Below are positions 10,661 through 23,600 of a stretch of DNA of 64,000 bases, in pieces (position 1 is the stretch's first letter; every line of letters begins with the position of its first letter). The position numbers were made by a program, and so were the translations under genes. Source of the stretch: Acanthaster planci (lineage: Eukaryota; Echinodermata; Asteroidea; Valvatida; Acanthasteridae); NCBI RefSeq assembly GCF_001949145.1, contig NW_019091385.1, positions 1,540,615-1,604,614 of the forward strand, read 5' to 3'. The notes beneath the pieces were generated by a model. That model was not told the origin of the DNA, ran no database searches, and saw nothing but the letters and a program-made list of their open reading frames with translations.

Positions 10661-13600
10661 GCGAGATCTGCGAGAAACAAACAAGCCCACAATGTACATG
10701 TAACCCTCCTTTGCTACAGTCACCGTTGAGTCAATTGATAAGCTGCACAAAAATGCACAGCTGTGTTATGTGATGCACTGTACCAACTATCCCTCAGATT
10801 GCACTTTTGTGCTGTCCAAAAACTGTGCCTCAATGTTTCATGTGCATAATTTTAATAGTGCAGTAAACCAACTACGGTGAAGAGGACTGCACAAAAGAGC
10901 CTGTGTCAGTTTGTGCTGACAACCAAATGTATACATGTACACTGAAGTTGTGCATATTTGTGTTCCATACACAAAGTGTGACTGTGGGCATTCATGCATA
11001 TTTGTGCTGTTAAACCATTAAAATTTACATGTAATAAACAGGCTTGGAAGTGCAAACTTTATGTACAGGTATGACATCAGGATCTGCAGCATTTTGGTAT
11101 TGGCAAATTAATTCAAACAACAGTAGATGTACATGTACATGTAAGCTACATGTACATGAGTACATGTATATTGTACAGTAGGAGACTCACTTAATTTTAC
11201 TTCTTTAAAAGTGTCAACCTCTATATGAAGATGACAGTAGATGTCAGTTTTATACAGCAAAGTGTCAGTGTTCAGCTATGCAATATTAATGATTTTTGAA
11301 TGTGCCAAACAGTGTTCTCCAGACATTTTGAAGTAGCAGGTGAATTACATGAGTAGCCAATTTTTAGAGAGAGAACACTGCGAATTAGGCCTGTGCCAGG
11401 TACCCGGGTACCCGTCTGTCGATATCAAAACCTGGTTCCATTTTTTTGGGCCAGGAACCCGTAAAAATAAAAAAAGTTTACAAATTAGGAACAAACGTCC
11501 ACACATACAAAATGTCTGTGAAATTTCATACTGAATACTTGATGAAAAAATCACCGTGCCGCTGAAAACCCGTCGATCTGGTAACTCCAAATATAAAAGC
11601 TCAGATTTTGAAAAAAAAATTGAGTTATCTCCAAAACACGAAGTTGACTTGTGACCATATTTCACTCCAATTTGAGGATTTTTGTAGCTACAGTCTTACT
11701 GCATAATTTTCATGATCTGGAACTAGGAAAATGACTGTACCAAACCTATGAACAAGAGACCAAAGGAATTTTAACTTCTGAGGTGGAAGCGCTGTTGACG
11801 TACATGTACATTTGCATGACTGTATTTGTAACTTTCAAACCCTGTCGGCCTAAATGAGTTTTGTGAGGAAATGTTAGTGCCTTCTAAAGTCATCATTTAA
11901 ATTTCAGTTTCAAAATTTATACTTTTAAACTAAAGCACTGTTAGTTTCCTAGGTGATTCAGCGGAACTGTGGATGAGGAATTGAACAAAAAAGCAGGAAG
12001 GATGTTTTCTGTATGCACAAAAGCATTTCAAATCTCAGTGTTTCTTTCATTCGAAAAAAGAGAAATGTTGACAGGTCACAATACAGTCCGGCAGTCAAAT
12101 GTCACTTGTCAAAGTATTAAAATCTCGACAACGTGAACCTCAGGGGAATGGATTTATCCTAAAAAAAATTATTTATTAAAATAAACCACTTTATCATGAT
12201 ACCTTCATGCGACAAAACTATCGTATCACTTAGTATTGTTTACAACTTAAAGCACGGCACATAGTCCTATGTTTTTTTATTTGAGCTTCCCGATATATGG
12301 TCACATAACCTTTCCTTTTGCAGTCACATGGCCGCTGCAGTGTCAGCGATTGGACTGCTTGAAGGGGACTACAATTGGTCCCACGTTAGCAATCAGGTTA
12401 GCTTCAGTAGCTTGAAAGCCAGGAATGCAGTTTCAGGTAACGTTGGTTTATGCAACATGCATACAAGTGGTCCCAGAGAGAAAAGAAATGCATTTGGCAG
12501 TGATGACTCCTAATCCTTTATAGACTTCCAATACTTCCAACGCCGTTTGAAGCATTTTGGTGGTGGTTTTTTGAATCAGAAACTTCAAATTAAGTGGATA
12601 TAATGGTATGGGCATTGTTTGAGTTACGGAGGTATTTTTGTACAAAAGCCTTTTAACCTGTGACGTACATAACACTTTGGTCTGCATGTGACACGACCAC
12701 CGCTCACCATTTGTGTACATGCATGCCGTGTGTAAGTGGTCATGCAGCATCAGGGACATTTCCTGTGAGCAGTTGCTGGTGCGTTGGTGCCAATGGTGGT
12801 TTGCAGCTTTCGTGTGTTCTGATGTTCCTTGTGAAAATTTAGTTTTTGTTTCATATACCCACAAAAAGACAAGTGCAAACTGAAGGTAACAATTTCGTTT
12901 GATAAAAAGGTAGGAGAGATTAACCCCAACATTTAGAACAATGTGCTGCTTGCTCCCTATGTACGAAAAAGAGCCGTGTTTCAGGCACAGACAACCGGGG
13001 TCGCGCGCAATGTCATTTAGTGATTTCTTTTCTGGGTACCCAATGTTGACAAAAAATGGGTACATGGTTCCAAAAATACCCGGAAATGCACATCCCTACT
13101 GTGAATGCAAAACCATACCAGCATGGGGTCCTGGACTCACTCAAGATCCCTGGAAAATTTTGGGTTCTACCGGTAGACGCTCTATGGTGCAACCATTTTT
13201 TGATCACTTCCGAAACTGTGGGCGAGATTTTTCTTACCAGATCTACATGTATGTTGTTTAAAATGAGCAACAAATCTATGATACATCAATCAATTCCTTT
13301 AAAAAAAATTTATAGGAGAGATTCATTACGGTTTTGCTTTTGTGGGTTGGTTTTGTTGACAAGAAAATTGTCGGAACAAAAACTGATACCCACGGAGTGC
13401 TGAAGTTTATCACTACAGCACTGATGACCGCATCATGTCGTGCAAAGTACCATACAAGTGGACCTGTTTCCATAATGCTGTAGCCCCCAATCATATGCCC
13501 ATTTTTAGTCCCCTTTTCCAAGTCTTAATTTAGATTAATATGCTGGTACATTGCAAGAATTTCATTTGCCTGTGTTACAGGTGTATAGCAGGCTAAAAAT

Positions 13601-13740
13601 GTCTAATTGGTTAACATATGTATGTACGGAAAATGTGTTGCGTAACAGGTAGAAAAGGCAGAGGTATGTGGTTAGCATGTGAGAAGCAGAAGGGCTTTTC
13701 TAGTCGAACAAGGGTGCGGCATTCTAGCTTGTGACTTCTA
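10661..13740. other. No gene recognised; A+T-rich
   Basis: This stretch holds a dense run of TACATGTA words near 11120-11180, a CCGGGTACCCGGGTACC-like word at about 11398-11415, and scattered open frames. The longest (minus 13065-12448, 205 codons) has irregular composition and no recognisable motif. A candidate exon at 12328-12396 is bounded by ttttgcag and a GTTAGC donor but has no support beyond its splice words. Confidence 0.35.
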
Positions 13741-13759
13741 CCGTCCAAGAACTTTGCCA

Positions 13760-14955
13760 TGGAGCTCAGCAATATCTCTGATCTCATTGAAGCAAGAATA
13801 TGTGATTCCTAATCAGCGTTGCTGGAACAGCTAGATACACCTATGTCAAATAAGCTTGGGGGCTATCAACTCAAAGTAAACCAACGCGAATTAAGCGACG
13901 TGCAGATGGCAAAAATAGAGGAAATGACTAAAGATTCAAGGAAATGACTAAAGACTCCTGTAAATTCTGTAAACAAGGAAATGAAGAACAGTACAAAGTG
14001 AACACCAAGATCATGAGAAAAATGAAGGAAGCCAATGTCATGCTTGGAGCAAACAACAGTGCAAATAGGGTCAAGGAAGCAAGAACCAAAATCAATGAAC
14101 TAAAAGTCGCCGAGGCAGTGCATGAGGCTATGGAAGAGGCAGGCGTCAAGACCAGCAGGCTCACAGAACGAGGGGGGTCCAGCTAAACCTGCCAAGCCGA
14201 TACACATTAACTGCCGTTTATTCAATAAAAAGGGCTCAAAACATCCGGCCGGGATGCAGTGATGCCACAAATAATGAATATATTAGAAATTTATTAGAGA
14301 CGTCTAAAAGAACGGTTTTAAGGCCAACTATAAAGAAAGATATTGTAACAAATGAGCATATCATAGCATTGTGCGATAAATAAAAAGCATTTCAAGATCT
14401 ACTAGCAGTAAGAGATTTGGCGATTATTGTTTTAGGGTTTTCTGCATTTCTACGGTTCGATGAAATCCGTTCAATTAGGGCAAAAGATGTTCAGTTTCAT
14501 GACAATTTTTTCACCCTTCAAAAATGCAAAAGCACCAAAAAAGGTGACTCCGTCGTAGTTTCAAAAGGAAAAACTTCGGCTTGTCCATTTTTAATTCTTC
14601 AGAGTTATTTTCAATTGGCGGGCATTCTCCCAAATTCGGATGAATACATACAGTATTTCGACCCACCTTTCATTGTAAGGACGTTAAAGTTTTGATAAAA
14701 CAAAATAAAGCAATAAGTTACACTAGAGCCAGGAAGACAGTAGTAAGTCATTTAAAGGAAGTGTGCGGGGAGGCTAATATTGGTCTACATTTACTCAAAG
14801 CCGGTGGGGCTACGGCTGCGGCCCAAGCATCAGTGCAAGATGGGCTTTGGAAGAGGCACGGCAGATGGAAAAGCAATACGGCCAAAGATGGCTATGTCGA
14901 TGACAGCTTAGAACACAAATTGTCAGTCACACAGGCTTTAAACTTGCTAAAATGA
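13760..14955 (+). pseudogene. Tyrosine recombinase (DIRS/Crypton-type) relic
   Basis: An upstream piece (about 13940-14180) carries FCKQGNEEQYKVN, a block I associate from memory with the N-terminal region of invertebrate transposon recombinases. The core (14417-14955) has a first catalytic-arginine block (FLRFDEIRSIRAKDV), then LHLLKAGGATAAAQASVQDG, HGRWKSNTAKDGYVDDSLEH with the nucleophilic tyrosine in GYVDD. The H-x-x-R motif is HLLK, so the second catalytic Arg is Lys. A frame change near 14690 and upstream stops confirm inactivation. Whether it came from a DIRS or a Crypton element is open. Confidence 0.75.
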
Positions 14956-15498
14956 GCCTCATAGTTTTAATGCATTACTAAATAAGCAAACTAAATAAAT
15001 AGATACGAAGTAACGCAATTCACCTGATCTTTGTATGTTCTAGACTCCTGGCAAGCATTACCCATAAAATTGTGTAAAGTGTCGTTATTGGTGTAAAGGG
15101 ATAATAAAGGAGAAATAGATTGGACTACGGGTACCCATATGTATACTGTGGACCTATGGTATAAGCCAGTGGAAAAATAAAAAAGGGAAATTTACAACAG
15201 AGGAATGCCACTTTAATGAACAAACCCATTCAATATGTTCAATATAGCAGTCATTTCGATGAGATTTTCTGTCAGGGCTGTTCAAATCTGTGGCGGCCTG
15301 GCTCATCAATGTGTTTGCAATGAATGAAGATTTCGGGCCAACACTTCCTACTTAACTTTCTCGCAAAAATAAAGTGAAAATAAACAACTTCAAAATCAAT
15401 GCACTTTGTTCAATGAATGCTTCAGGTAGTTCTCACTGATTTGGGGTCAACTCATACGGTTCCTGGTTTAACTTGTACATAGTTTAAATAGTACTCCA
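14956..15498. other. No gene recognised
   Basis: A+T-rich sequence between the recombinase relic and the 16-bp minisatellite; nothing identifiable. Confidence 0.4.
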
Positions 15499-15802
15499 GT
15501 CAACTTATACCCAAGTCAACTCTTACCCAGGTCAACTCTTACCCAGGTCAACTCATACCCAGGTCAACTCATACCCAGGTCAACTCATACCCAGGTCAAC
15601 TCATACCCAGGTTAACTCATACCCAGGTCAACTCATACCCAGGTTAACTCATACCCAGGTTAACTCATACCCAGGTCAACTCATACCCAGGTCAACTCAT
15701 ACCCAGGTCAACTCATACCCAGGTCAACTCATACCCAGGTTAACTCATACCCAGGTCAACTCATACCCAGGTTAACTCATATCCTGGTCATCTCATACCC
15801 AG
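15499..15802 (+). repeat. 16-bp minisatellite, 19 units
   Basis: Nineteen exact-length tandem units of GTYAACTCATACCCAG fill 304 bp with no indels. Only the first three and last two units differ by more than the C/T position. In the interior the third base alternates between C and T in blocks (units 8, 10, 11, 16 and 18 carry T), which marks the history of unit shuffling. The uniform period and low divergence indicate recent homogenisation. Confidence 0.95.
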
Positions 15803-16482
15803 TTACATGTACTTGTAACTCGTACTCCAGCCATTTGGCGCAATTAAAATACAATTGTTACACAACATTTGTGGCCTGCAAACTTGTGGAATGCTGCATT
15901 TGGCCGGTGAGGCTTTTTGCCACATTTTGCACTTACAACATGCCCCCCAAAAATAATAAATTGCGACATCCTGAACAATTTTGATCCTGATTGTTTTCTT
16001 AGGGAATGACGTTTGTGCAAGAGATGCTTTCAAACAAAAGAAAAGTTTCAACTAAAACAACAGTGACATTTGGAAAGGACAGCAACATATACTACTATAT
16101 ACATGTAGGTACATGTCGCCATCCTCTTCATTGACACACTGAATCCCCCCTCCCCAAAACAAACCAACCTCAAACATACACATTCCATCAGAGTATGAAA
16201 CAAAGCATACAATGAGACTGGAGTAAGTGCATACATGTACATATCAATTATAAAGATGTACAGAGGATTGACCAGAGGGGAACTTGAACGTAAACTTGAA
16301 GACAACATACTTGTGAACAAATTAACATCTGCCAAGCACTTGCCGTTACAGCCATTCACATTGTTTATCATTATTTCATCTTTGTGCTTACATGTCTTCA
16401 CTGTTTCTGATTGTTGCCCCGGAAAGGTCAAGATAAATTGAGCAGTATTTGAGACATTACAGAAGTTTATTCTTGAGGATTT

Positions 16483-17275
16483 AACATTTGTCACATGGAC
16501 AGACACTTTGTTTCTTAAATATGAAAATTAAATTCAAAACACAATTGAAAATTACCTGCAATGCATCAAATACTCTTTTTAGTTTACTTTAAATTTAGAA
16601 ACTTTCATTATCTCATAGTGTAGATACATGTAACACTGAAATTTATTTCCAGAAAAATATGTGACGTTTGTCACTGGACAGACATCACGTTTGTCACATG
16701 GACAGATAAAACTTATGTCACATGGACAGACAATTTTGGTGTTTGGATTTGAGCATGAAAACAGAATTGTTCACAAACCAAACTTGTCTGTTTTCAGTTT
16801 TCAAAATCATTTTTGTTAAAATTAAACTTCAGCTTAAATGAACTTTATGTAGGTTTTTCTCAATGAGTAACGTTTCTCACATGGACAGACATAACGTTTG
16901 TCACAAATCATAACCTGGGGACAGGCAGTCTTCTCACTTTCATTTTAGCAAAATGAACCAACTTTTTCTAATGAATTATTCATTATCTTATTTAATTTGG
17001 TTTTGTAATAAATATATATGTACTCATAAGTCTTCTAAGATTTTTACATTTAGAGGGAAAAAATAGTTGTGACAAACGTTACAAAATAGTGGACAGACGT
17101 TCCGGGTTTGCAGAAATCAAATTTTAGTTTTGTCATCTGATAGAAAAAACAACCACAAATATAATGTAAACTATTACTGTAAAACTTTTCTCAGGAAGAC
17201 ACATGCATGTGATTTTGTTCAGGTTATCTGCTCAAGGAATGGCAAAATCAGCCTGTTTCATGTTTGTCACTCCAT
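16483..17275 (+). repeat. Irregularly spaced ACGTTTGTCACATGGACAGAC motif cluster
   Basis: About eight copies or half copies of a 20-24-base word occur in 0.8 kb: 16483-16505, 16662-16685, 16687-16707, 16711-16731, 16869-16892, 16893-16904, an inverted half at 17069-17080 with GTGGACAGACG at 17089-17099, and a half copy near 17258. Unlike a minisatellite, the gaps between copies are unique A+T-rich sequence of variable length. The function is unknown. Confidence 0.8.
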
Positions 17276-17740
17276 GAAGTACGTTATTCCTTAACTAGCT
17301 CTCCTTAAATTCCGGTTTAAGATAACTTAAAGAAATAAAAAGCCATAGATTTTGACACCTTTCTCAACTGTTATACCTCTAGCACCCATGTTTTAACAGA
17401 TGAATTGCTTTTCTCTATAAGAGAGGTATTTTAAATAACCTGAAAAACATGAGTTGACACAGATATGTGCATGCCCCACCGGTAAGCTGGACATTTTCAT
17501 CAAATTCCTGATTATTTTAACAATGAACAACCAAATCCTATTAAACTGTGTAAACTACATGTCCACAATTATACATCAGTAAAATTGTTAAAGTTTATTT
17601 CTTGGCTCTCCACACTGTTAAAGAGATGATTTTGGTTATGTGCAAATGTGTCTGTTAGTGTGGACAGACCCAGATCCCAGAACACTGACTTTGATTACAT
17701 GGTAAAACTTGGAAATTTCTCTTGACAAGTTAAACCGAAC

Positions 17741-18742
17741 ACGCACACATCTGGCTGCTGGGAGATTTCAACCTCCCTGATGTGGATTGGACCAACAATT
17801 CTATTAAACCTAGGGGAAGATATCTAACTCCTAGTAAGAAGATGATCAACATAGCTTCTAGTGAAGACTTTCACCAAGTACATGTAGTTACTGAACCAAC
17901 TCACCAAAACAATATCCTTGATGTCTATTTTACCAGTATGCCATCCCTTGTCGAAAACATCTCAACTCTTGCAGGAATAAGTGATCGCAACATAGTTGTA
18001 ACTGACACACTTATTAAGCCCTTCTTTAACAGGCCCATCAGATGAAAGGTCCACATGTACCAGTACAAGGCAGATATTTAAGGCCTATCAGAATCCCTCA
18101 ATGATTTTGGTCGTACCCTTACTGATGAGATCATAAGCCAGGCATCTGTTGAGGATTTGAGGATCTCCTTCAAGGATGCCCTGTTCGCGGTAAAGACAAA
18201 TACCTGTACTATTGCAGAAGAGGTTGAAAAGCTTCCACATCATTTGGATCCACAAAAAGCTCCAGGTCCCGACAATATATCACCTTGCATTCTGAAGCTT
18301 TGTGCTGCAAACTTAACACCCATACTCAAAACTGTTTCAAAAATCGCTTGATACTGGTACTCTGCCTTCAGACTGGTGCATGAACACATACATGTATAAG
18401 ATGGGAGATTCTCAACTTCAAACGGTAGATAGTCGAACTTACAGTGTACATAGGAGTTACCTTAAACAGTAAGCTCACCTGGAACAACCATATTGTAAAA
18501 ATTGTGACCACAGCCAACAAAACCTCAGGCCTCCTTAGACGGAATTTTTATTACTGCAACCTGGAAGTCAAAGCTATGGCATATAAGACCATCGTTAGAC
18601 CACAGTTGGAATACTGTTCAACCATCTGGGATCCACATCAGCAAATCTACATCGACACCCTGGAATCCGTCCAAACCCAGGCTGCCAGATTTGTGAAAAG
18701 GGATTTCAGCCAAAATAGTAGTGTTCCATCAATGGTTAATGA
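17741..18742 (+). mobile_element. CR1/L2-like LINE remnant B, left half
   Basis: The endonuclease C-terminus begins at about 17756 (LLGDFNLPDVDWTNNSI) and continues through NNILDVYFTS. The RT start is at about 18237 (LDPQKAPGPDNISPCILK). The central RT with the YADD motif is deleted. The region after RT resumes at about 18444 (YIGVTLNSKLTWNNHI, then YKTIVRPQLEYCSTIWDPHQ). The frame stops being LINE-like exactly at the left target duplication (18730-18742) of the I-like insertion and resumes at 24488. Confidence 0.85.
18730..18742. repeat. Target site duplication, left copy
   Basis: CAATGGTTAATGA here is repeated exactly at 24488-24500. Together the two copies bound the I-like LINE. Confidence 0.9.
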
Positions 18743-18980
18743 GACACGAGTTACGTGCTCATCGAGGAGAGGCTTAAGCTTTAAACGGGTACGGACGTGT
18801 TCTCTACGTTGCTGTGCGAATGGTGAAACCTTCTCCATACGCAATCTTTTCTTTGCTTTCATGCTTGCATGACTCTGCTTGCTTTGCTGTTTCTTTTTTT
18901 TCCTTGCTGCTTTTCAGACCATTTACAGTAACATCTGCAGATACTAACTACACATACTAAAGCTACATCGTCGGGCTAAC

Positions 18981-20543
18981 ATGGCCGACGAAAGTGAGGA
19001 CGACATGACATGGGATCAGCTATCACAACAGCAGATATCAGAATATAAATCTAGGCATAGTCGAAACAAAAACAATAACCAACCATGCTCTACATTAGAC
19101 ATTCTCATGAGTCAAGCCCAAGATGACCAAAATGATAACGACGACAACGATGCAGACAGCAATAACGAAAACACTGAGCATGCCAAAGATATGGAAACTC
19201 AGGTCAGTTCGCCAAAAACTCCATGGAGACCAATGTCCAGAAAAAGAGTGAAACCAATAAGCCCAAGTGAAGATTCTACAGATTCTGACAAAAGTTCCTA
19301 TTCTCGATACCAAAAGAGAAGAAATGTACATGCCTATCCGTATTCGTCCCAAGAAACTGCAAATCCTACCATTGTTATCATAAATTCTCCAGATGTCAAA
19401 CTTGCTCAGATAAATCCCATTAAAACAGCCAAAGCTCTCAATGAAATCGGACCGAACATCATTAAAAATGTCACTGAAACCAACCAAGGTGGCATCAGTG
19501 TTAAATGCCACACACCTGGTCAAGCTAACAAACTTAAAACAATCAATACGCTTGGACAGTGGTCCGTAACCACCGAGTTTGCGAAATCAGAAACACAAAG
19601 TAAAGGTGTTATCTCTGGAGTACCGCTTGAACTCTCTGATAAAGAAATCCTCAAGGAATGCAAAAAAGAAGGTGTCATGGGTGTACGAAGCCTCACTTTC
19701 AAAAGAAATGGACAAACTGGAAATAGCCTCTCTGTCTGCCTCACATTTAACACGCCTCACCTGCCTCAGCGTATTTAACTCGGTTATCAATACGTTGATG
19801 TTAAGCCATACATACCACCAGTCATACGCTGTTTCAACTGCCAACGCCTTGGACACACAGCAAACAATTGTCGTAGCAAAACAAGATGTGTCCGATGTAG
19901 TGGTACTCACACATACGATCAGTGTGACAAAAAAGACCAAGTCAAATGCAGCAGATGTAGTGGAAGCCACTCCTCTGCCTATGCTGGTTGTGATACCATT
20001 AGAGAGGAAAAGAAAATCCAAGAAGTTAGAATAACCTACAACATATCCTATGCTGAGGCAGCAAAGTCCATCCGTACAGACATCACTGTCCATGCGGAAA
20101 AGCCTGACACACTTTCTCCAGCACCTAAATTGAAAACCTGGACTCCAAACAAAACATGGGCAAATACACAAAATGTACATGTCAGCAGTGAACAAAGAAG
20201 ACAGAATCTGCAATCGTCATCCAAAAGAGAGGTTTCTACTCAAACCGAAGACGTATCAGTAGCTAGCCAAACTGAACCTATCCCAACACGTTTGTTGGCA
20301 GATAACTCGCTAATAGAACTACTTATTGGAACACTTCAAATCTGGGAGTCAACTAAAAATAAAGACAGTAGGGAATCAGAAATAAAGTCTCTCTTTGATC
20401 ACTTATTCCATCAATTAACCAAAACACCTCAGGCATCAGACAAAGAGAGAAAACGTAATGCTCATACACAATCCTCAAGCACTGGTACATCCCCGCAGGG
20501 GACACAAAGGAAATCCTCTCAGTCCAAAACCAAACAGAGATGA
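18981..20543 (+). pseudogene. I-group LINE ORF1, gag-like zinc-knuckle protein, one nonsense codon
   Basis: A 520-codon frame starts at the ATG in ACATGGCCGACG. It is open except for one TAA at 19776-19778, after LPQRI, where a sense codon is expected before LGYQYVDVKPY. The N-terminus is acidic and low-complexity. Residues from about 284 form three Cys/His knuckles: CFNCQRLGHTANNC (C-x2-C-x4-H-x4-C), CVRCSGTHTYDQC and CSRCSGSHSSAYAGC. The C-terminal third is rich in Ser, Thr, Lys and Gln. ORF1 proteins of this group bind the element RNA. The single stop suggests fairly recent loss. Confidence 0.9.
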
Positions 20544-20631
20544 GCCCCTGCTAAGTCCTCACAACCTGAAACTTCAAATCAGCATTGAAAACATCCAATC
20601 GGTCAAAAGGGGAAAGTCAGCAAACATAAAC

Positions 20632-23600
20632 ATGAATCTTATCCTCATGGTCTTTATCTTACAATGGAATGCACAATCACTTATTGCACATGTAAATGAA
20701 CTCAAGCATGCTATAAATGACTGGAACGACAAACCTGATATAATTTGTATACAAGAAACATGGCTTAAAGAAAGTAAATATTTCAATCTTCCTGGATATA
20801 ACATTTACAGATGTGACAGGAAACCTGACCTTAAATCCTCTGGTGGGGGACATGCTATTTTTACCAAAAAAACCCTTGCTGTTCAAAACATTGCTGACAA
20901 AGATTCCCTTTTCCAGTATCAAGTCCTCGAAGTGTATAATTGTGATAAAAGTAAATTAAAAATTATTAATGCTTATAACCCTTGTTATAGGGTATCAATC
21001 ATTCCATTCTGCGTACAGTTTCTCATAAAAGACCAAAAAGATATCTACTTCATGGTGGAATGGTGACTGTAAAAAGCTGCTGAAAACCAGAAAGAAGCCC
21101 TTAAATTGTGAAGGAAAACCCATTGCCCTAAAGACCTTATAGCTTACAAACGTAGTTGTGCTATTGTTCGTAAAACTATTAAAGCTGCTAAAAGAGATGA
21201 TTGGAAAAGGTTTTGTGATACCTTGAACTCCCAAACTCCTTCCAAAAAGATTTGGGACAAAATTCATCAAATTAACAATACGCATACTAAGGTTAACATC
21301 TCAGTCTTAAAAGACAGTGACAAAGAGTTTATCTCTGATGAAGATAAAGCTAACTTACTTGCTCAAAGTTCTGCTTCTATCAGCAATGATCAAAATTACA
21401 GTACCTCCTTTTTAAAAACTAAACAAAATGCTGAAAATAATTTTCACCTTAATGATGATAATGAGAATGTTATTAATGAACCTTTTACTACATGTATGTC
21501 TGAACTGGAAACTGCCATTGATGCAGCAAAGTGTACCTCTCCAAGTAAAGATGGTATCGGCAATGACATTATTAAACATCTCCCTCAAAAAGCACCTGAA
21601 ATTATTCTCATCATTTTCAACAAGATCTGGAGTACTTCCCAGTGTCCTCGCCAATGGAAAGAAGCCATACTTACTCCTATTCTTAAACCCGGCAAAACTC
21701 CCACCGATCCTAAATCTTACCGGCCAATTGCGCTCACCTCCACCTTCTGCAAAATAATGGAGCGCATGGTCAATAATAGACTTATCTGGTACCTGGAGAA
21801 GCACAATTTAATCATCAGTCTGGTTTCCGGAAAGGGAGAAGCACCAAAGACCATACATGTATAATTCATCTTGAATCTAGCATTAACAAGGCTTTTGCCA
21901 ACAGGCAAAGTACTTTAGCGGTCTTCCTGGATCTTGAAAAAGCATATGATATGCTATGGCCCAAAAGAATTGTCTTCAAATTACAATCACTTGGAATTAG
22001 TGGGCGCATTACCCGATGGATCAATGGCTTTCTTACAAATAGGAAAATCCAGGTTAAAATAAATAACACTTATTCTGAATCATGTACTGCTAAAAATGGC
22101 ACACCCTAAGGTAGCGTTATTAATCCAACACTCTTTAACCCTAACACTCTTCAGTCCTCCAACAGGTGAAGGATTGAGGAGGGTAGGGTTAATATTGCTG
22201 TTAATGACCNNNNNNNNNNNNNNNNNNNNNNNNNNNNNNNNNNNNNNNNNNNNNNNNNNNNNNNNNNNNNNNNNNNNNNNNNNNNNNNNNNNNNNNNNNN
22301 NNNNNNNNNNNNNNNNNNNNNNNNNNNNNNNNNNNNNNNNNNNNNNNNNNNNNNNNNNNNNNNNNNNNNNNNNNNNNNNNNNNNNNNNNNNNNNNNNNNN
22401 NNNNNNNNNNNNNNNNNNNNNNNNNNNNNNNNNNNNNNNNNNNNNNNNNNNNNNNNNNNNNNNNNNNNNNNNNNNNNNNNNNNNNNNNNNNNNNNNNNNN
22501 NNNNNNNNNNNNNNNNNNNNNNNNNNNNNNNNNNNNNNNNNNNNNNNNNNNNNNNNNNNNNNNNNNNNNNNNNNNNNNNNNNNNNNNNNNNNNNNNNNNN
22601 NNNNNNNNNNNNNNNNNNNNNNNNNNNNNNNNNNNNNNNNNNNNNNNNNNNNNNNNNNNNNNNNNNNNNNNNNNNNNNNNNNNNNNNNNNNNNNNNNNNN
22701 NNNNNNNNNNNNNNNNNNNNNNNNNNNNNNNNNNNNNNNNNNNAAGTGTGGAGATCCTCCTCTTTATCTTAGCCGTAATTGTTTTTGTAATCTATATAAT
22801 ATCAAACGGGATATGCATGCTTCTCATCCTAATAAATACGTCCAAATAGACTACTGGCTGAAACACTACTTTGCTAACAAATGGAAAAATAATCCATGCC
22901 ACGCCCCATTTGAAGCCAGAACTGGTAAACTGCATTTTAATACCTTCCCATTACACAATCCATTTCCTTACTGGCATTGTACTAAACCTGATATCTCCAC
23001 AGAAATTCTGAACCATGTTAAGCATATCATGGATATCAATGAAAAGGGTTCCCTTGCTACAGAGATCATACATATGACTTGGGGAAACTCACTTCACATC
23101 TATACAGATGGTTCTGTCGACCCGAATAATAACACTGTGGGATGTGGTATATACATACCTCAACTTAAATATTCTAAGAACATCAGATTAAACAACGAAG
23201 CCTCTATTTTTAAAGCGGAACTCTTTGCCATTTTACTGGCCCTTGAATGGATTGAAGATGTTCAGCCTATGCAATCCTGTATATTCACAGATTGTCTAAA
23301 TGCTATACAAGCTATATCTCGGCCTATCCCAAGAAACAAATTAACTTGTGATATTTGGCATACACTTATTAATATTCAAAATCAGGCTAACAATGTTATT
23401 TTTGAATGGATACCAGGACACTGTGGAGTTAAAGGAAACGAATAAGTTGACCATATTGCTAAAAAGGGTACTAAAAAAACTATTCCTGACCATAAACTGC
23501 CCCTTTCTATAACAGAAGTTAAACATCAACTCAAAAGTTGCATCAAACAACAGTGGCAACGGGAATGGAATAATTCTAAAGCTTCTTTACTTAAAAAAAA

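Noticed and set aside
12325-12396. Candidate exon starting MAAAVSAIGLLEGDYNW
   Set aside because: Has plausible splice words but no partner exons or homology that I can recognise.
12448-13065. 205-codon open frame on the minus strand
   Set aside because: A+T-rich chance composition, no recognisable motif, no convincing splice or start context.
15499-15802. Possible CRISPR array
   Set aside because: Head-to-tail 16-bp units without spacers in animal DNA; a minisatellite.
16048-16506. 152-codon minus-strand frame
   Set aside because: Overlaps the first word of the ACGTTTGTCACATGG cluster, has irregular composition and no family resemblance.
19095-20213. 142- and 208-codon minus-strand frames
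   Set aside because: They are antisense shadows of the I-group LINE ORF1 on the plus strand.
22096-23445. 449-codon frame crossing the N gap
   Set aside because: Its length depends on translating Ns. The left part is out of frame with RT; only the right part is real, as LINE RNase H.
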